Shown: positions 34,101-45,203 of the stretch, piece after piece
How positions within the stretch are numbered: the stretch's first letter is position 1
Layout of the letters: each line of letters opens with the position of its first letter
From: Halichondria panicea
Taxonomy: Eukaryota > Porifera > Demospongiae > Suberitida > Halichondriidae
Length of the DNA: 64,000 nt
Direction of reading: 5' to 3'
Assembly (NCBI RefSeq): GCF_963675165.1
Contig: NC_087383.1
Coordinates: forward strand, 3,068,979 to 3,132,978
The notes under the pieces: model-generated
What the model was told of the DNA's origin: nothing
The model's input: only the letters and a program-made list of their open reading frames with translations
Database searches by the model: none
Translations under genes and position numbers: made by a program

Positions 34101-37100
34101 GTATGCCGCACAAGTGCATGACACAAAGAGATAGTAGACTAAGAGATCTAGATATATACATGTACATTGTCATAATGATAGAAAATAGAACTCATTCAAC
34201 GTACCTGACATTGGTCACATGACTGTCCACCCACCCCTTCCAAACACGAACACTGTCCAGTGGTGGCATTACAAAGTGAACTATCAGAGCCAGCCTCCAA
34301 ACAACTACAAGACTGACAATTTTGAACAGTAGCATCGCCGAAAAATCCAACATCACAAAACTGACACTCATCCCCTGTACTGTTATTAACGCACAGCAGA
34401 CACACCCCCGTATCACGATCACATGACATTGGAGTATCAGGATCTATGTTCCCATTGCAGTCACATGATGTACATCGGAAGGATGGCGGGTCGCCATAGT
34501 AACCATCCTCACAGGTGTCGCACAGAGATCCAATGTGGCCAGGTAAACAATGGCAAGACGGTTCTCCAGAAGAACTCACAACACACGAGGAACTGAAGAG
34601 GTTAAAGAGAAATGATACATGTAAGAATCAACATTGATAAATCGTACGCACTTAAACACGGTGATGGAATCACAAGGACAATCAACACAGTTGCAATCAG
34701 GTCCAGGCTCGTTGTCATAGAAACCCTCCAGACATTGCTCACAGCTCGATCCAGTAGTGTTAGCCTCACAATCCTACGCGAGAGGTATATAATTACAGTA
34801 CAATTAACACCACCACCCCTCACACACACTCACCAAACACACTCCAGTACAATTAACACCACCACCCCTCACACACACTCACCAAGCACACTCCAGTGCC
34901 AGCTGCACACAGTTCCGCTCGACCGTTGCACTCACATGCCTCACACTCCCCACTCAGGCTCGAGACGAAGAACCCGCCCACACACTCTTCACATGACGCC
35001 CCTGTATAGGGGTGGGGGCAACTACAGACCTCCCGCGGAGAACCGAGGCCAGCGTCAGGGTGGAGGGTGCAGTTGGAGGATCGGCCCGAACAGTTGCATA
35101 ATGTACAGCCGTTGTCGGAGAATGCAAAGTAGCCAGGGAGACATTGGGAGCACTTGACTCCACCCACTCCCGGCTAGAAGAGGGAGGAGGAGAATAAATG
35201 AAAGTCAATCTTCCATATACTAGTATAATGTACATGTTCAAAGATTGCTATACTTGAATTTACAGTATGTACATTTAGGACTGCACTGCACGGGTACAGA
35301 TGTTGCATTGTAACACTTACCTTGCAAGTACATTGTCCAGACAGCTCACACGCCACTCCTACACTCCCCACACCATCACACCCACAGGCCTCACAGCCCA
35401 CAGACGAGAGTCTGTAGTAACCTTCATCACAGCGATCACATGTCAGTCCTGCAACTCCAGTCTTACAGGTACAGCTACCGTTGGTTTGGTCACATGACGA
35501 CACGGAGCCAATTAAATCACACTGGCAAGGCTGCATTGGGAGAATAGAACTCAGTATAATTGTAATACTAACATGCAGTAGTTCAAACAAGAGCTTGCCG
35601 AGTTAATTACAAGGTACTGCACATACGGTATTACCTCACATCCAACAGTGGGATCTCCAAAACTGTTGTCAATGCAAGAGTCGCATGACCTTCCAATAAC
35701 TAATGGGGGGCAGCTGGAGCACTGTCCTGTCATGACGTCACACATGTCCAGCAGATCAGGACATTCACACTCTGCATGTTTATATAACGGATTATATTAC
35801 TTGTACATACATCAGTAAGTATAAGCCCACGATATAATTATGTACACATGTATACGCACCTGTACATCCGTCTGGTGTTTGGTACGAATAGAAAGGGCAA
35901 AGGTCACATTGACGGCCAATATAGCTGTCCAACCCCTCAGCTGGTTCAGAGCATGAGCACTGTCCACCATACGAGTCACATGACATGTTCCTATCGGCAC
36001 CCACACCTCCACACTCACAGGCTGATGAAGAAAGAGTGACATAAAGAGTGTTTAGTCGTATGTTAGTCAGTGCAAACATAATAATGCAAATGAAGTATAT
36101 TCTACATGTCTACTTCTTACAATAGGTTTCTCCATAGCGATCTAGTGACAGCTGCATAGCACCTTGGACACAGAGGAGAGAGCTGCAACAGATAAAGAGA
36201 GTCATGACCATGCATATACGCGAACAAGAATTTCTACATAATTATAGTTACCAGTTTGCAACAATGAAAACGGTAAAATTATACCTCTGCATGCAGGCGC
36301 AACGAAGCATAATTACGATACTGTACACCTACCTAACTATCCCAGTGGTAACATCACACTCTTGGGAGAACTGCTCTCCCCCTGGTATTTCAGCAGCATA
36401 GAACTCCTCGGGTATAGCAATGAGTGAGTCAATAAGCACATTGATAGCCTCTAAACTAACAGTGACCGTGAGTTGCCCTTCAGCCAGATCAAAAATGGCA
36501 TCCTGATTGATATTTGCACTCTCAACCACTGTCGAGTAGCATGGAGCTTCACAGTTGGTGTGTAGAGACACACGAGCAGTGACAGCCATTCCTCCTTGCA
36601 TTATCATAACTGTAGGTCGCCTACTAACTCCGAGTTGATTGTAACGGAACACAAGTCTGTATCGACCAGCCATGGGTATTGAAGGGAACACAAACTGCAC
36701 CATGGCCAGTTCCTCATCGGAAAACTCTAACATGGCGTAGCCTCGAGAGCCGGGGAATAGAGTTTGGTCGGTACCAATAGGGACACGCTCCCCAGTGGGT
36801 GTGATTACTCCATCGCTGCCAAGGGCTTGTATATAGTGAAGTGAACGAACGAAATAGCCCGAGGCTATGTTTGCAGAGATTACAGCTGCGGCCAAGGAGT
36901 AGTGCTGGCTCTGTACATGTATGTGCGTGTGTTTCAATTGGTATACGGTGCGTACATGCATGTATAGACTCCTTCATGTATATTATAGCAGTACAGGTCA
37001 CACAGAAGACATCAATTGACTTACTTCAAAGGGGAGATCAGGTTGGAATCCTTCAAGCACTAATCTCACCGCGTCAACAGTCTATAGAAGAAATACGTAC

Positions 37101-38113
37101 ATGCAGTGTATGGGTGGGGATTGCTGAGATTGATACCATTAGGGCCCTATATAGTTGTGCTAATACCTTCACTTGTATGTACAAAACCCTTATTCTGGTG
37201 ACCCAATTTACATCAAAGAGTGTACTCAATTTTAATATGTTTGGCAAATAAGACCACAGAACCACAGATCAAATCGAAAAAGCTAAATTGTGATCTAGAT
37301 CTATATTCCGTGTGTTCACAAATACACTGACAAAGCAGCGGACAACTCACCTCATAGAGAGGAACGAGGAGTGTTATCAGATCAGCACTGCTCTCAACAA
37401 CAATGCTGGAGAGGTTGGTACAGGGGGTGGTGAGATCACATGACCCGTCAGAGGTGTATTGCTTGAGGGAGGTGAACTCTTGACCGGAGAGAGGACGTAT
37501 CTCCACACTCAATGAGAGAGGGAGAAAGTCTCGGAAGCTTAGACGCAAACTGGATAGCTCCAGAAAGAGGGAACGCTATTCAGGTCAGTGTGTGTGTGGA
37601 AGAGAGTTACTAAATTATATATTCAATCTACATGTACATTCTCGATTTATTTAATCAACTCACACATCTCTATAAGCACAGTACACCCTGGCATATTATT
37701 TTTAGGTACGTCTAGTCTCTAGCTAGCTATAAGTGATATAAACCTCCAGGTGAAGAGGTCACTAGACTTAGCTGGGTTTGTGCAGCTACATAGACCAAAA
37801 ATGAGCCCCACCCCCTTTTTATGCACACACTCACATTTTGCAGGGAGAAGGTCAGCTCCACAGGGCTCTCTCCGTCCTCAGACTGCCACCAGCTCTCCAA
37901 GTCGTCATCTAGCACAAAAGAAGCGTTGCGCTCTCCAGGAAGACAGCTCACAATCCCCAAATCACCACTGCCAGAGGGGGGCGTGTCTCCACAAGTTGAG
38001 CTGGCCTCCAGGGAGAAGAACCTTGTCAGATCAGGACCTCCTTTGAAACCAGCTGAGGTCATATGCAGCTGCACTAGGAGGCCAACGACAAATAGAACAC
38101 AGAGGCTTCTCAT
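26262..38113 (-). CDS. Laminin alpha-like chain, about 30 exons
   Basis: A secreted basement-membrane subunit of roughly 2,500 residues. It starts at ATG 38113 with a signal peptide (LCVLFVVGLLVQLHMTSAG). A short, divergent laminin N-terminal-like region follows (SWWQSEDG), then an LF/IV-B-like beta domain, about 11 cysteine-rich EGF-like LE modules, a long coiled coil, five laminin G domains and a stop at 26264-26262 (last residues NVDHNICSL). Five C-terminal LG domains define alpha chains, which bind dystroglycan-, integrin- or sulfatide-type partners, while the coiled coil joins beta and gamma chains. Introns are short with GT/AG borders, most being GTAAGT or GTGAGT. The first exon 38113-37835 is exactly 93 codons. 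Exon borders inside the LG region were read by eye, so a few ends may be off by some bases. The architecture at the N-terminus is unusual. Confidence 0.85.
31209..33655 (-). other. Laminin coiled-coil region with Ser-Gly insert
   Basis: Four exons (33655-33400, about 33112-32240, 32055-31555 and 31412-31210) encode heptad-rich sequence of about 600 residues (VREL-type repeats, for example LTNQIVSLQNNLSAVMDSV). It is interrupted at about 32400-32480 by FSGSGSGFGSGFMSGMGSEN followed by an acidic, proline-rich stretch. Confidence 0.7.
33655..36190 (-). other. Laminin LE (EGF-like) modules
   Basis: About 11 eight-cysteine LE modules are spread over nine exons. Examples are PCQCDLIGSVSSCDQTNGSC, TLCNCSGRSSNCTLHPDAG and LCTCGEGSTSEVCDVVTGVC. 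The last module ends in CEPCGEC at the head of the coiled coil, the usual site of interchain disulphides. Confidence 0.8.
34796..34897 (-). repeat. Tandem duplication across a laminin splice donor
   Basis: A unit of about 50 bp (plus strand CAGTACAATTAACACCACCA ... CTCACCAAACACACTC) is present twice. The exon donor (TTG|GTGAGTG) occurs in the second unit, and a similar GTGAGTG exists in the first, so two potential donors lie 50 bp apart. Confidence 0.65.
36340..38113 (-). other. Laminin N-terminal and LF-like domains
   Basis: Exons 38113-37835, about 37557-37352 (LSSLRLSFRDFLPL) and 37080-37024 (TVDAVRLVLEGFQPDLPFE) form a region of about 180 residues. This is shorter than the usual LN domain of about 250 residues and lacks most of its cysteines. 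A large exon at about 36905-36340 has a beta-rich domain (FPSIPMAGRYRLVFRYNQLG) that resembles the LF/IV-B domain of laminin beta chains. No LE module separates the two. Confidence 0.55.
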
Positions 38114-38291
38114 TTTGAACAGAAAAACTACTTTAGCTTTAGTAGAAATTCATTGATATTTTGACCACCCACAAAATATGAACTGTTGGGCATGCTCAGT
38201 ATTATTATACTTCATTTCATTATTCATCACCTTATTATTGATTATAAAAACATACAACAGTAACATTGAAAGAAATTATGGATGCATATTA
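38114..38291. promoter_or_regulatory. Laminin promoter and RGP1 3' flank
   Basis: The gap between the laminin start and the RGP1 stop is 178 bp, so the laminin promoter must lie here or within RGP1. AT-rich. TATTATTATAC near 38200-38210 is a weak TATA-like candidate. Confidence 0.35.
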
Positions 38292-40944
38292 TCATAAAGT
38301 CATAGTTTGTAGCTGTGGTCCGGCTAGAGGTTCTGCTTGGTCAGGTAGAGTGGGTAAAACAGTCACCGGGAGGTCCCATGTCATTGTATCTATGGGAACT
38401 TGCTCCACCCCCTTCCACAAGACGGCCTTGGACCCAGCGAGTGAGATGGTGGGTGTATCCAGCAGTAGTTCATTGGGAAGCTTGCGACCGAGCACAAACT
38501 CAAAGTGTAGTTGCCACCGAACAGTTACTACAAGTGGAGGCAAGAGATCGTAGTGTTTGTAGTCTAGGAAAATGATTTGATAAGTATAAAGGGACTCCGG
38601 TAATAACAGAAGAACTATACTAATTAGAGATTTAATGCTATAGTTACTGCAAAGTAATGGGTTCCAGCCCCTCCTGGTTTATACGCACGCCACTGCACTT
38701 CTGTAGTACACAATTATACACAATGTCATTTATATTTATGGTTGTGCACTAACAAGATTAGCTGAGCATTTACAAACTCTATAAATGTATAGTTAAACTC
38801 TTATAGATGATGCTGTGAGTACACCTATCAAACACTAACAGATACGGTGAGAAAAATGTTAGTGATCTCTACCGAATGTACTGTACCTGTACTGCTCTTG
38901 AAGGACTGTGTAACGCTGAGTGGGATGGGAAGTGCAAACTGTGACTGGAGAGTGTTGTGACAGGCCTCGCTGTGACGAGAGTGGGTGGAGCTCACACAAC
39001 CCTGGGGGGCAGAAGTCTGGAGAACTTCACTGGGGACCTCCTCTATGCACTGTAGACTCACTGACAGCTGTGTGTGTGTGTGTGTGAATGTGTGTGTGTG
39101 TGAATGTGTATGTGTGTGAATGTGCGTGTGCATGCGGCGGGTACGGTAGATGCACCAAAAATACAAAATGTCAGTGAAGCACAGGTAAACAAACCCCCTG
39201 AAAATGGCGCTTGAGATATTGCATGCTCTTTACTATTGAGTGTACATGAACTTGGTTACTATAAAATTATGCTCTCTGAACTACGTTAGCCTGCAGTGGT
39301 CATCTCGGAAGTTAAGTGTACAGTGCACAGTACAAAGAGATTAGAGTTTGCTACCCAGAGGCAATGAACTGGTGATCAACAAGGGCATCGAAAGTGGATA
39401 ATGTTCACTATATTAAGTATTAGATAACTGCTGATACCTGTAGACAAGCGATAGTGGCTCCACCCAGGTCCAGTAACCCCACGATATCCTCCCCCAGCTT
39501 ATAGGAGGGCTTGAACAGAGACACCTTCCCAACCAATCCGTGTGTGTTCTTCAAAGTGTAGTTCACTGGAGCAACATAATACATGACGTATTATATACAC
39601 ATGCAAGCCACACATTAGAGTACTGTACATAGAAGTGTTATTTCTGCATCTGCTCCTACAGTGGAAACTGGCCACCACTGAAAAATTCAATGGCCGCCAC
39701 TTAAGAAAATAAAGGCCAGGTATGTACCCAGGTTCCAAATGAACGGTTTATGTACTTATAGCAACCCCTACAAAAAAACCATATCTATATAATAGCCAGC
39801 TCTGAAGTCTTAAAGGGGTACGTTTACTGATCTAAGCACAGCTTCACATTTTATGTGTGTAGACCTACACATGTACATGTAATTACACTAACATGGTTGC
39901 ACAGACAGAGGGTACTGACTCACTAGCTGTTCTCCTGGATGTCTCAATGGCCAAAGCTTGCAGTGCAATGTCCAGAGTTGGATCCTCCTTCTTCTCTGAG
40001 ACCAGGAACGGATTGCTCTCCTTGGGGGACGGCATCACATACGAACTGTACAGATACTCTGACAAGAAAACAATAAGTCAAATTACTGAATTACAGATTC
40101 AACTACTTGTAGTTAGAGCACCTCATATATAAATATAAAGGCCTGGCACCCACGTCTTCAAAATGAACAGTATGTGTAACGCCCAAAACGAAAGCCATGC
40201 ACCTACAAATGTACATGTATGCATAGTGGCGAAAACTCTGGTCTTTGTTATAAAGAAGGTTCCACTGTAGTTCACCTTTCATATTAAAGTACTCAACATG
40301 TGCACTCAATATGCTCACCGGGAATGATCATCACTCTGAAAGGAATCCTGAATATCTGGGTCTGTGACCCTGGTCTCTGTGCACCAATCGCCAGCTTGTA
40401 ACTGTACTTGACCAGTCGTCCGCTCCACGTAGGGGGTCCCCCTCCTGGTATCTGCTCGCTATATAGCACTGTGGGGGGTGAGGGAGCATCAAAGGTAGGT
40501 GTGGTGTGGGTGGGTGTGGTGTGGGTGGGTGTGGTGTGGGTGGGTGTGGTGTGAGAACATAATAGCAGTCACCGTTTTTCGACTCTCCTGGTTTTAAGAT
40601 GAGACCACAAAATAGCACGGTGGACTCGGTAGACAAGAGGGTGTGTCCTTTCTCCCCTAATAAAAGTACATACATCGATACATTTAGTTTCACATAGTGG
40701 GTAAAGGGTGGTCACCTCTGTTTGGTATGAAGGTGGTGCCAGTGTTTGGGGAGATGGGTAGCAGGAGGGAGGAGTCCATTTTGATTATCTCTTCTCTGAA
40801 GACAGCCTGACAATGGACCTGAGCTCCAGCCCAGGCTAGTGTCTCCTCGGTTACACCACGGTTAGTGAAGGTGATGCTACAAAACACCCTCTGGCTTGCC
40901 AAACATACTGGAGAATGGAGATCTGCTGATACTTGGAGAGTCAT
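38292..40944 (-). CDS. RGP1: RGP1 homologue, Rab GEF partner subunit
   Basis: Seven exons (40944-40716, 40656-40573, 40468-40319, 40058-39924, 39565-39438, 39067-38887, 38527-38292) join in phase to 380 residues, close to the human protein of about 391. Diagnostic stretches are ETLAWAGAQVHCQ, YKLGEDIVG, ACLQ, WQLHFEFV and EQVPIDTMTWDLPVTVLPT. RGP1 has an arrestin-like fold and works with RIC1 as the exchange factor for Rab6-type GTPases at the Golgi, in endosome-to-Golgi transport. The start ATG at 40944 gives MTLQVSADLHSPVCLASQ, which fits the family N-terminus. Introns carry GT-rich microsatellites. It is divergent from SLC25A46 190 bp away, and lies 178 bp upstream of the laminin-like gene on the same strand. 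Confidence 0.9.
39072..39135. repeat. (TG)n-type microsatellite in an RGP1 intron
   Basis: TGTGTGTGTG runs interrupted by GAATGTG, directly next to the acceptor of the 39067-38887 exon. On the minus strand they form a CA-rich tract before the AG. Confidence 0.85.
40495..40553. repeat. Minisatellite in an RGP1 intron
   Basis: Three to four units of about 18 bp (GGTGTGGTGTGGGTGGGT) lie in the 104 bp intron between 40573 and 40468. Confidence 0.85.
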
Positions 40945-41134
40945 ACTGAAGAGGATACCGTGAATCAGTCACCCAAATGTAGCTCTACAAGCAGCTAGGA
41001 TAAATTCTTTAATATTCTAATAAATGCCCACTCCACTTAAATTGGTAATGATCTCTAATTAGAATATCAGTGTTTCAGCAACTTTTGTCTATGTACTCTA
41101 ATCCTATCTAGACTCTACTATAAGCGCTTACAGC
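40945..41134. promoter_or_regulatory. Divergent promoter between RGP1 and SLC25A46
   Basis: Only 190 bp separate the two start codons, so the genes probably share a bidirectional promoter. The segment is AT-rich, and no TATA box at the expected spacing was recognised. Confidence 0.6.
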
Positions 41135-43532
41135 ATGTCCAGCTTTGGATACGGTGACTATAGGGATAGGGATATCACAGTGAGTATATCCATTGATGAT
41201 ATTTTGCTTCTGAGGATTGTCCAGATTAGTATATTCAGAATGACATTGCTTCATGTCTGTACTGTAGGGCCTGAAGGGGACAGGGGTGGATGCCATACAG
41301 TTCCCACCTCCCTTCCCTCCCCTCTCCGCCCCCCACACTGTCACAACGTCCACTCCTCACAGTGTCACAACATACACACCCTCACAAGGGTCACAACCGG
41401 CTGGACCCCCTCCCGAGGCCACACCCACAACCTCCCCCATGGAGAACATTTTTGGTAACTTAATATCACCATTATATAAACGGTTGTGTGCATTACCTCC
41501 TGTAGGTTCAATGGATCGGTTTGGGCGTTTTGTGATGACTGTCTCACGGTGAGAACACAATACTATTTATATACTACTTTATATACTCACTGTTTGCGTA
41601 TGCTTACCCCCTGCAGAGTGGGCGTGGTCCACTGTCTGGGCTACCCGTACATTGCGTTTAGTCGGCAGTGTCAAGTGTACCCGTACAACTCGGTCCGTCC
41701 CAGTCTACTGGCTCCGCTCAGCACCACAGCTGTCCTCTACCGTATTGCACAATCACAGGTGAGTCGTGTGTACAGGATGGATAGCTAGAATGTTTTATCC
41801 TTTCATATGTGGCTTCGACAGTACCTAAGGTGTTTTAAGTAACTCATTGTGTTTAGAACTTGTCAACCAATTTCTAAGTAAAAAGTGGATTTTTTGGCCC
41901 GTTGCCTGTGACAAGTCATTAGAACTATACACTGCCATTTACATTACATGTAGAAATGGACTAAGGCAGCCTGGTATGTTACAATACATGTATGCATGCA
42001 TGTATGTGAACATGCCCAATCATACATTTAAGTACCTGAGTACCTCGATCTGCTAATGATTCTTACCAAATTACTGGCGCATACTACATGTAAGTAAGTG
42101 ACAGGGTACTTGTTATACAGGGTGTCCATGCTCTGTGGAGAGGCTGGAGGAGCAGTATTCAACTTGTCCTGGTGAAGCCACTGATTGAGGCTATCCTCGT
42201 CCACATTGCAGCCAGTAAAAATGTCTTTAAGGCCATCCTACTATCACCCATCTGGTTAGTATTTGTGTTATTTATTGAGTCCTAAGACCAAGTCAAATCT
42301 TTGTAGTGCCCTTGGTATTAACATGTGACTATGCATGTGACTATGCATGTGTACTCTAATACAAATCGGTCCTCCCCACCCTCCCAGGTTTATTGGATTC
42401 TTAGTGTTTCCGTTCAGGATTTACTTTACAGCCACAACCCAGGCAGACTCAAGTCAAGAGTATGTTGGCTTGTAAAATAGTACATTGTGTGGCTCAGTAT
42501 TGATGGTTTTCATTCCTCCGCAGGGTAATCTCTGCGAAGTCGTTACCTAAACAAGCTGTTGCTTACATCTTTGTGAAGGGGTGAGTGAGTACAGTACATG
42601 TTATAGTTGTACACACCTACAGATACATGTACATTGATTGTGTGTCCCCCGTGTGCGTGCAGGTTGCTCCAGGCCTCTCTCCTCCCACTGGTGTCCTATG
42701 TCGTGTCTGAGATGGTTCGAGTAAGTGCAGAGTAGCTTTCTACATGAAATGCATTAACAGGGCCGCAGTACAACTGCTTATTAATGAATCTGCCAGATCC
42801 TGGGGGGGTTATCCCCATTACCTCCCCCCTCAATTCAACTCTGACATACGTACATATACGTATGGTTCGACAACGTATACCAATGTATTGTAATTATGTA
42901 TTAATTTGACAGTAAGTGGTGTAAATTAAAGCTATGTACACATGTAGCTGTGCAGAGGTTTCTTTACTAAATCTTCACCCACACTCGTACAGAACACAGC
43001 TGGAGGAGTGCTCCATACCCAGTCTCAGTTCATGCTTGAACGCCCATTCCACACCATGGATCAATATCGTCGTATCCCCTACCTTCACCTCCTCCCACCC
43101 TCACTCCTCCACGAGGTCACAACAGACGCCCTCACACATCTCACAGCCTCACTCATCACAAGACACCAACGACCAGCCAACGATGCCATCACAGTCGCTA
43201 TGAATTACCTATGGAACTCTTACGTATCCTCGTTTGTGACTGAAACGTTTCTGTATCCCCTGGAAACGATCCTTGTTCGATTGTACTGTCAAGGCATGCC
43301 AGGATTGGTCGATAATGTACAGACTGGTTCAGACGTCATGTTTATATCGACCTACTACAGTGGTGTATTAGATTGTATACGAGAAGTTTGGAATGCAGAA
43401 GGCCTGTGGGGGTTCTACAAGGGGTTCTCGTCTCTGTTGCTACGATACGCAGTCCACGGCGCTCTATTGGTGCTGCTTTGGAGGGTGGTGGTCTTTGCTA
43501 TGAACAGATCTAAGAACACTAATCGTAAATGA
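41135..43532 (+). CDS. SLC25A46: SLC25A46 homologue, outer mitochondrial membrane carrier-like protein
   Basis: Nine exons (41135-41179, 41268-41454, 41506-41548, 41617-41758, 42121-42254, 42388-42459, 42524-42580, 42663-42720, 42993-43532) total 1,278 bp and give 425 residues, against about 418 in human. Family marks are SRQCQVYPYN, the LYPLETILVRLYCQG carrier-like motif, STYYSGVLDCIREV and EGLWGFYKGFSS. The N-terminus is a Pro/Thr-rich cytosolic tail (about residues 16-77). In animals this protein sits in the outer mitochondrial membrane, influences fission/fusion and lipid exchange with the ER, and does not act as a known transporter. All introns are short and GT/AG. The last exon is by far the longest. 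The start ATG was chosen because it opens exon 1 with a clean GTGAGT donor. Confidence 0.9.
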
Positions 43533-45203
43533 TTTTGTGTAATGTACCGATTCTGTATTTATGTACCTGTGCTGTTAAAATTTGTTCGATCAGTCAATTA
43601 AATCTTAGATTATTTATTGTACTGTGCTTATTGTCAAATCGTTATGCATGCCTTTCGGCTACATGTTTTGCACAAAAGTTTATTTGTATATAGCCATGAT
43701 GTTTGTCTTAATCATGCATACTAGATCTATAATTATGCCTCGGTGCGCATGCGCAAGCGAGGTATACGGTAGTGTGTTTGTGTGTGTGTCTGTGTGTATG
43801 TGTGTGTGTAGACTGCTACAGCTGCACAAGGATCAATGAAGTGCAAGTAAGAGTTTCTATAGGCTTCTAGTCATGTTTTCTTGGATTTTAATTCGTGGAT
43901 TTGCAAAATAAAGCTTCGTTCTCGAGTTATGCCTAGTTTTGCTTACTTGGAATGCCATTGCAGCCTTTTCAGAAGAGTCCGTAGCAAAACTTGTTCACCG
44001 AGTGTTACTACTCTACTTAGTAATTAGCTCTGCACTAGAACGCTAGCTATTGGTAGCTGCAAGAGTGAGCAGAGAGCTGCTGCTGACTTGCAGCCATTAA
44101 TTTTAGACTTGAACTTTTGGCATCGATCGTTTTTAACAACAATCATGGTTGATCATTACCCACTATTCGCATGCAGAAAATTAAAGATGTTCAATGTGTG
44201 TATAAAAGCTAGCTATTAGTAGTTTTATGTTATGTAGCTTTGGCACCTCCACCGAGGCATCAGCACCCGCGGTGCTTTCATTATATAAGTCCTAAAATGG
44301 AGTGTGGAAGGTGGGAGTTATATATTTGAATGATGTAGATCTATTCAGTACTCGGTATAATACAAAAATTGATTGATCCGCTAAAACAGAGAATAATTGT
44401 TTGAGTTTATGACTATTAAAGTCTTATAGACTGTAGTTATACATGGCAGACAGGGTAACATTAACTTGTGTATAATAGGCTGGTGTCACCCAAACTGCAC
44501 AGGTTCTCATTTGCTTTCTTAGCAGAGCCTTCTTCGTTCCCTCTGGCTCGGATCAACGTTCTTATGAACAGTTCATTCCATAGCCGCTATTATCACACAC
44601 ATAATTATGTCCCAATGAAATCCGGTATACCAACGTGACACGCTCACCTGCTCCCTAGCTCATGTATATAGTGGGGTCGGGTTTGTTTTGTGTTTGTTTT
44701 TTCCCATTTTAATTTTTTCTTTATTGACGGTTGTTTATCTAACATCTCAGCCGGAACAAGGGCAATGCATGCATGAGCTAGCTGCATATGTGCGTGCGTT
44801 CATGGCTACATGCATTGAGGAGATGAAAGTCGTATATAGTGTGGCACGTATGGTGGACTGTACATGTAATCAATGCGCCATGCACGGCATTCTTTTAATA
44901 ATTATGGTCTGTTTACGCATTGTGCCTGAGCAGAGGTGTGCAAGGCACAATGTACGGTGCTGATTGTATTGTGCTAAATTGTAAAATGTGCATGCTTGAA
45001 TGTGCTAAATTGTATAAATTTGATAATTAGAATTTAGCAAATTAATATGTAGAGGTTTAGTTGTTTAGCACATGTGCAATGTGCTAAAATTGGATTAGCA
45101 ACACACATTTTGTGGCACATTTCCCCCTTTTGCATGTGCATAAAACTGTGTATGCATGCATGGTGCAGCTACAAACAGCCAGTGAACTCATTTGTAAGCA
45201 GCA
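43533..45203. other. Intergenic repeats between SLC25A46 and the secreted gene
   Basis: 43731-43815 has GCCTCGGTGCGCATGCGCAA followed by a GT microsatellite. 44236-44282 is the inverse of 21963-22008. Together they may bound one dispersed element of about 550 bp (43731-44285). No gene is supported: the 91-codon frame at 44688 has no homologue and no splice context. Confidence 0.45.
44935..45125. repeat. GTGCTAAA/TTTAGCAC palindromic cluster, copy 2
   Basis: Several GTGCTAAA and TTTAGCAC words in both orientations, including GCTGATTGTATTGTGCTAAA shared exactly with 10105-10262. It ends about 80 bp before the start codon of the secreted-protein gene, so it may lie in that promoter. Confidence 0.6.

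Noticed and set aside
34612-35157. 181-codon plus-strand frame in the laminin gene
   Set aside because: Antisense shadow of LE-module exons. His/Thr-rich composition comes from the opposite strand's cysteine-rich codons.
42934-43203. Plus-strand 89-codon frame overlapping the last SLC25A46 exon
   Set aside because: Different frame of the same exon. The carrier-like protein reads in the other frame through to 43532.
44688-44963. 91-codon frame with a hydrophobic start
   Set aside because: No homologue, poor start context and overlap with repeat sequence at its end. A chance frame is as likely.
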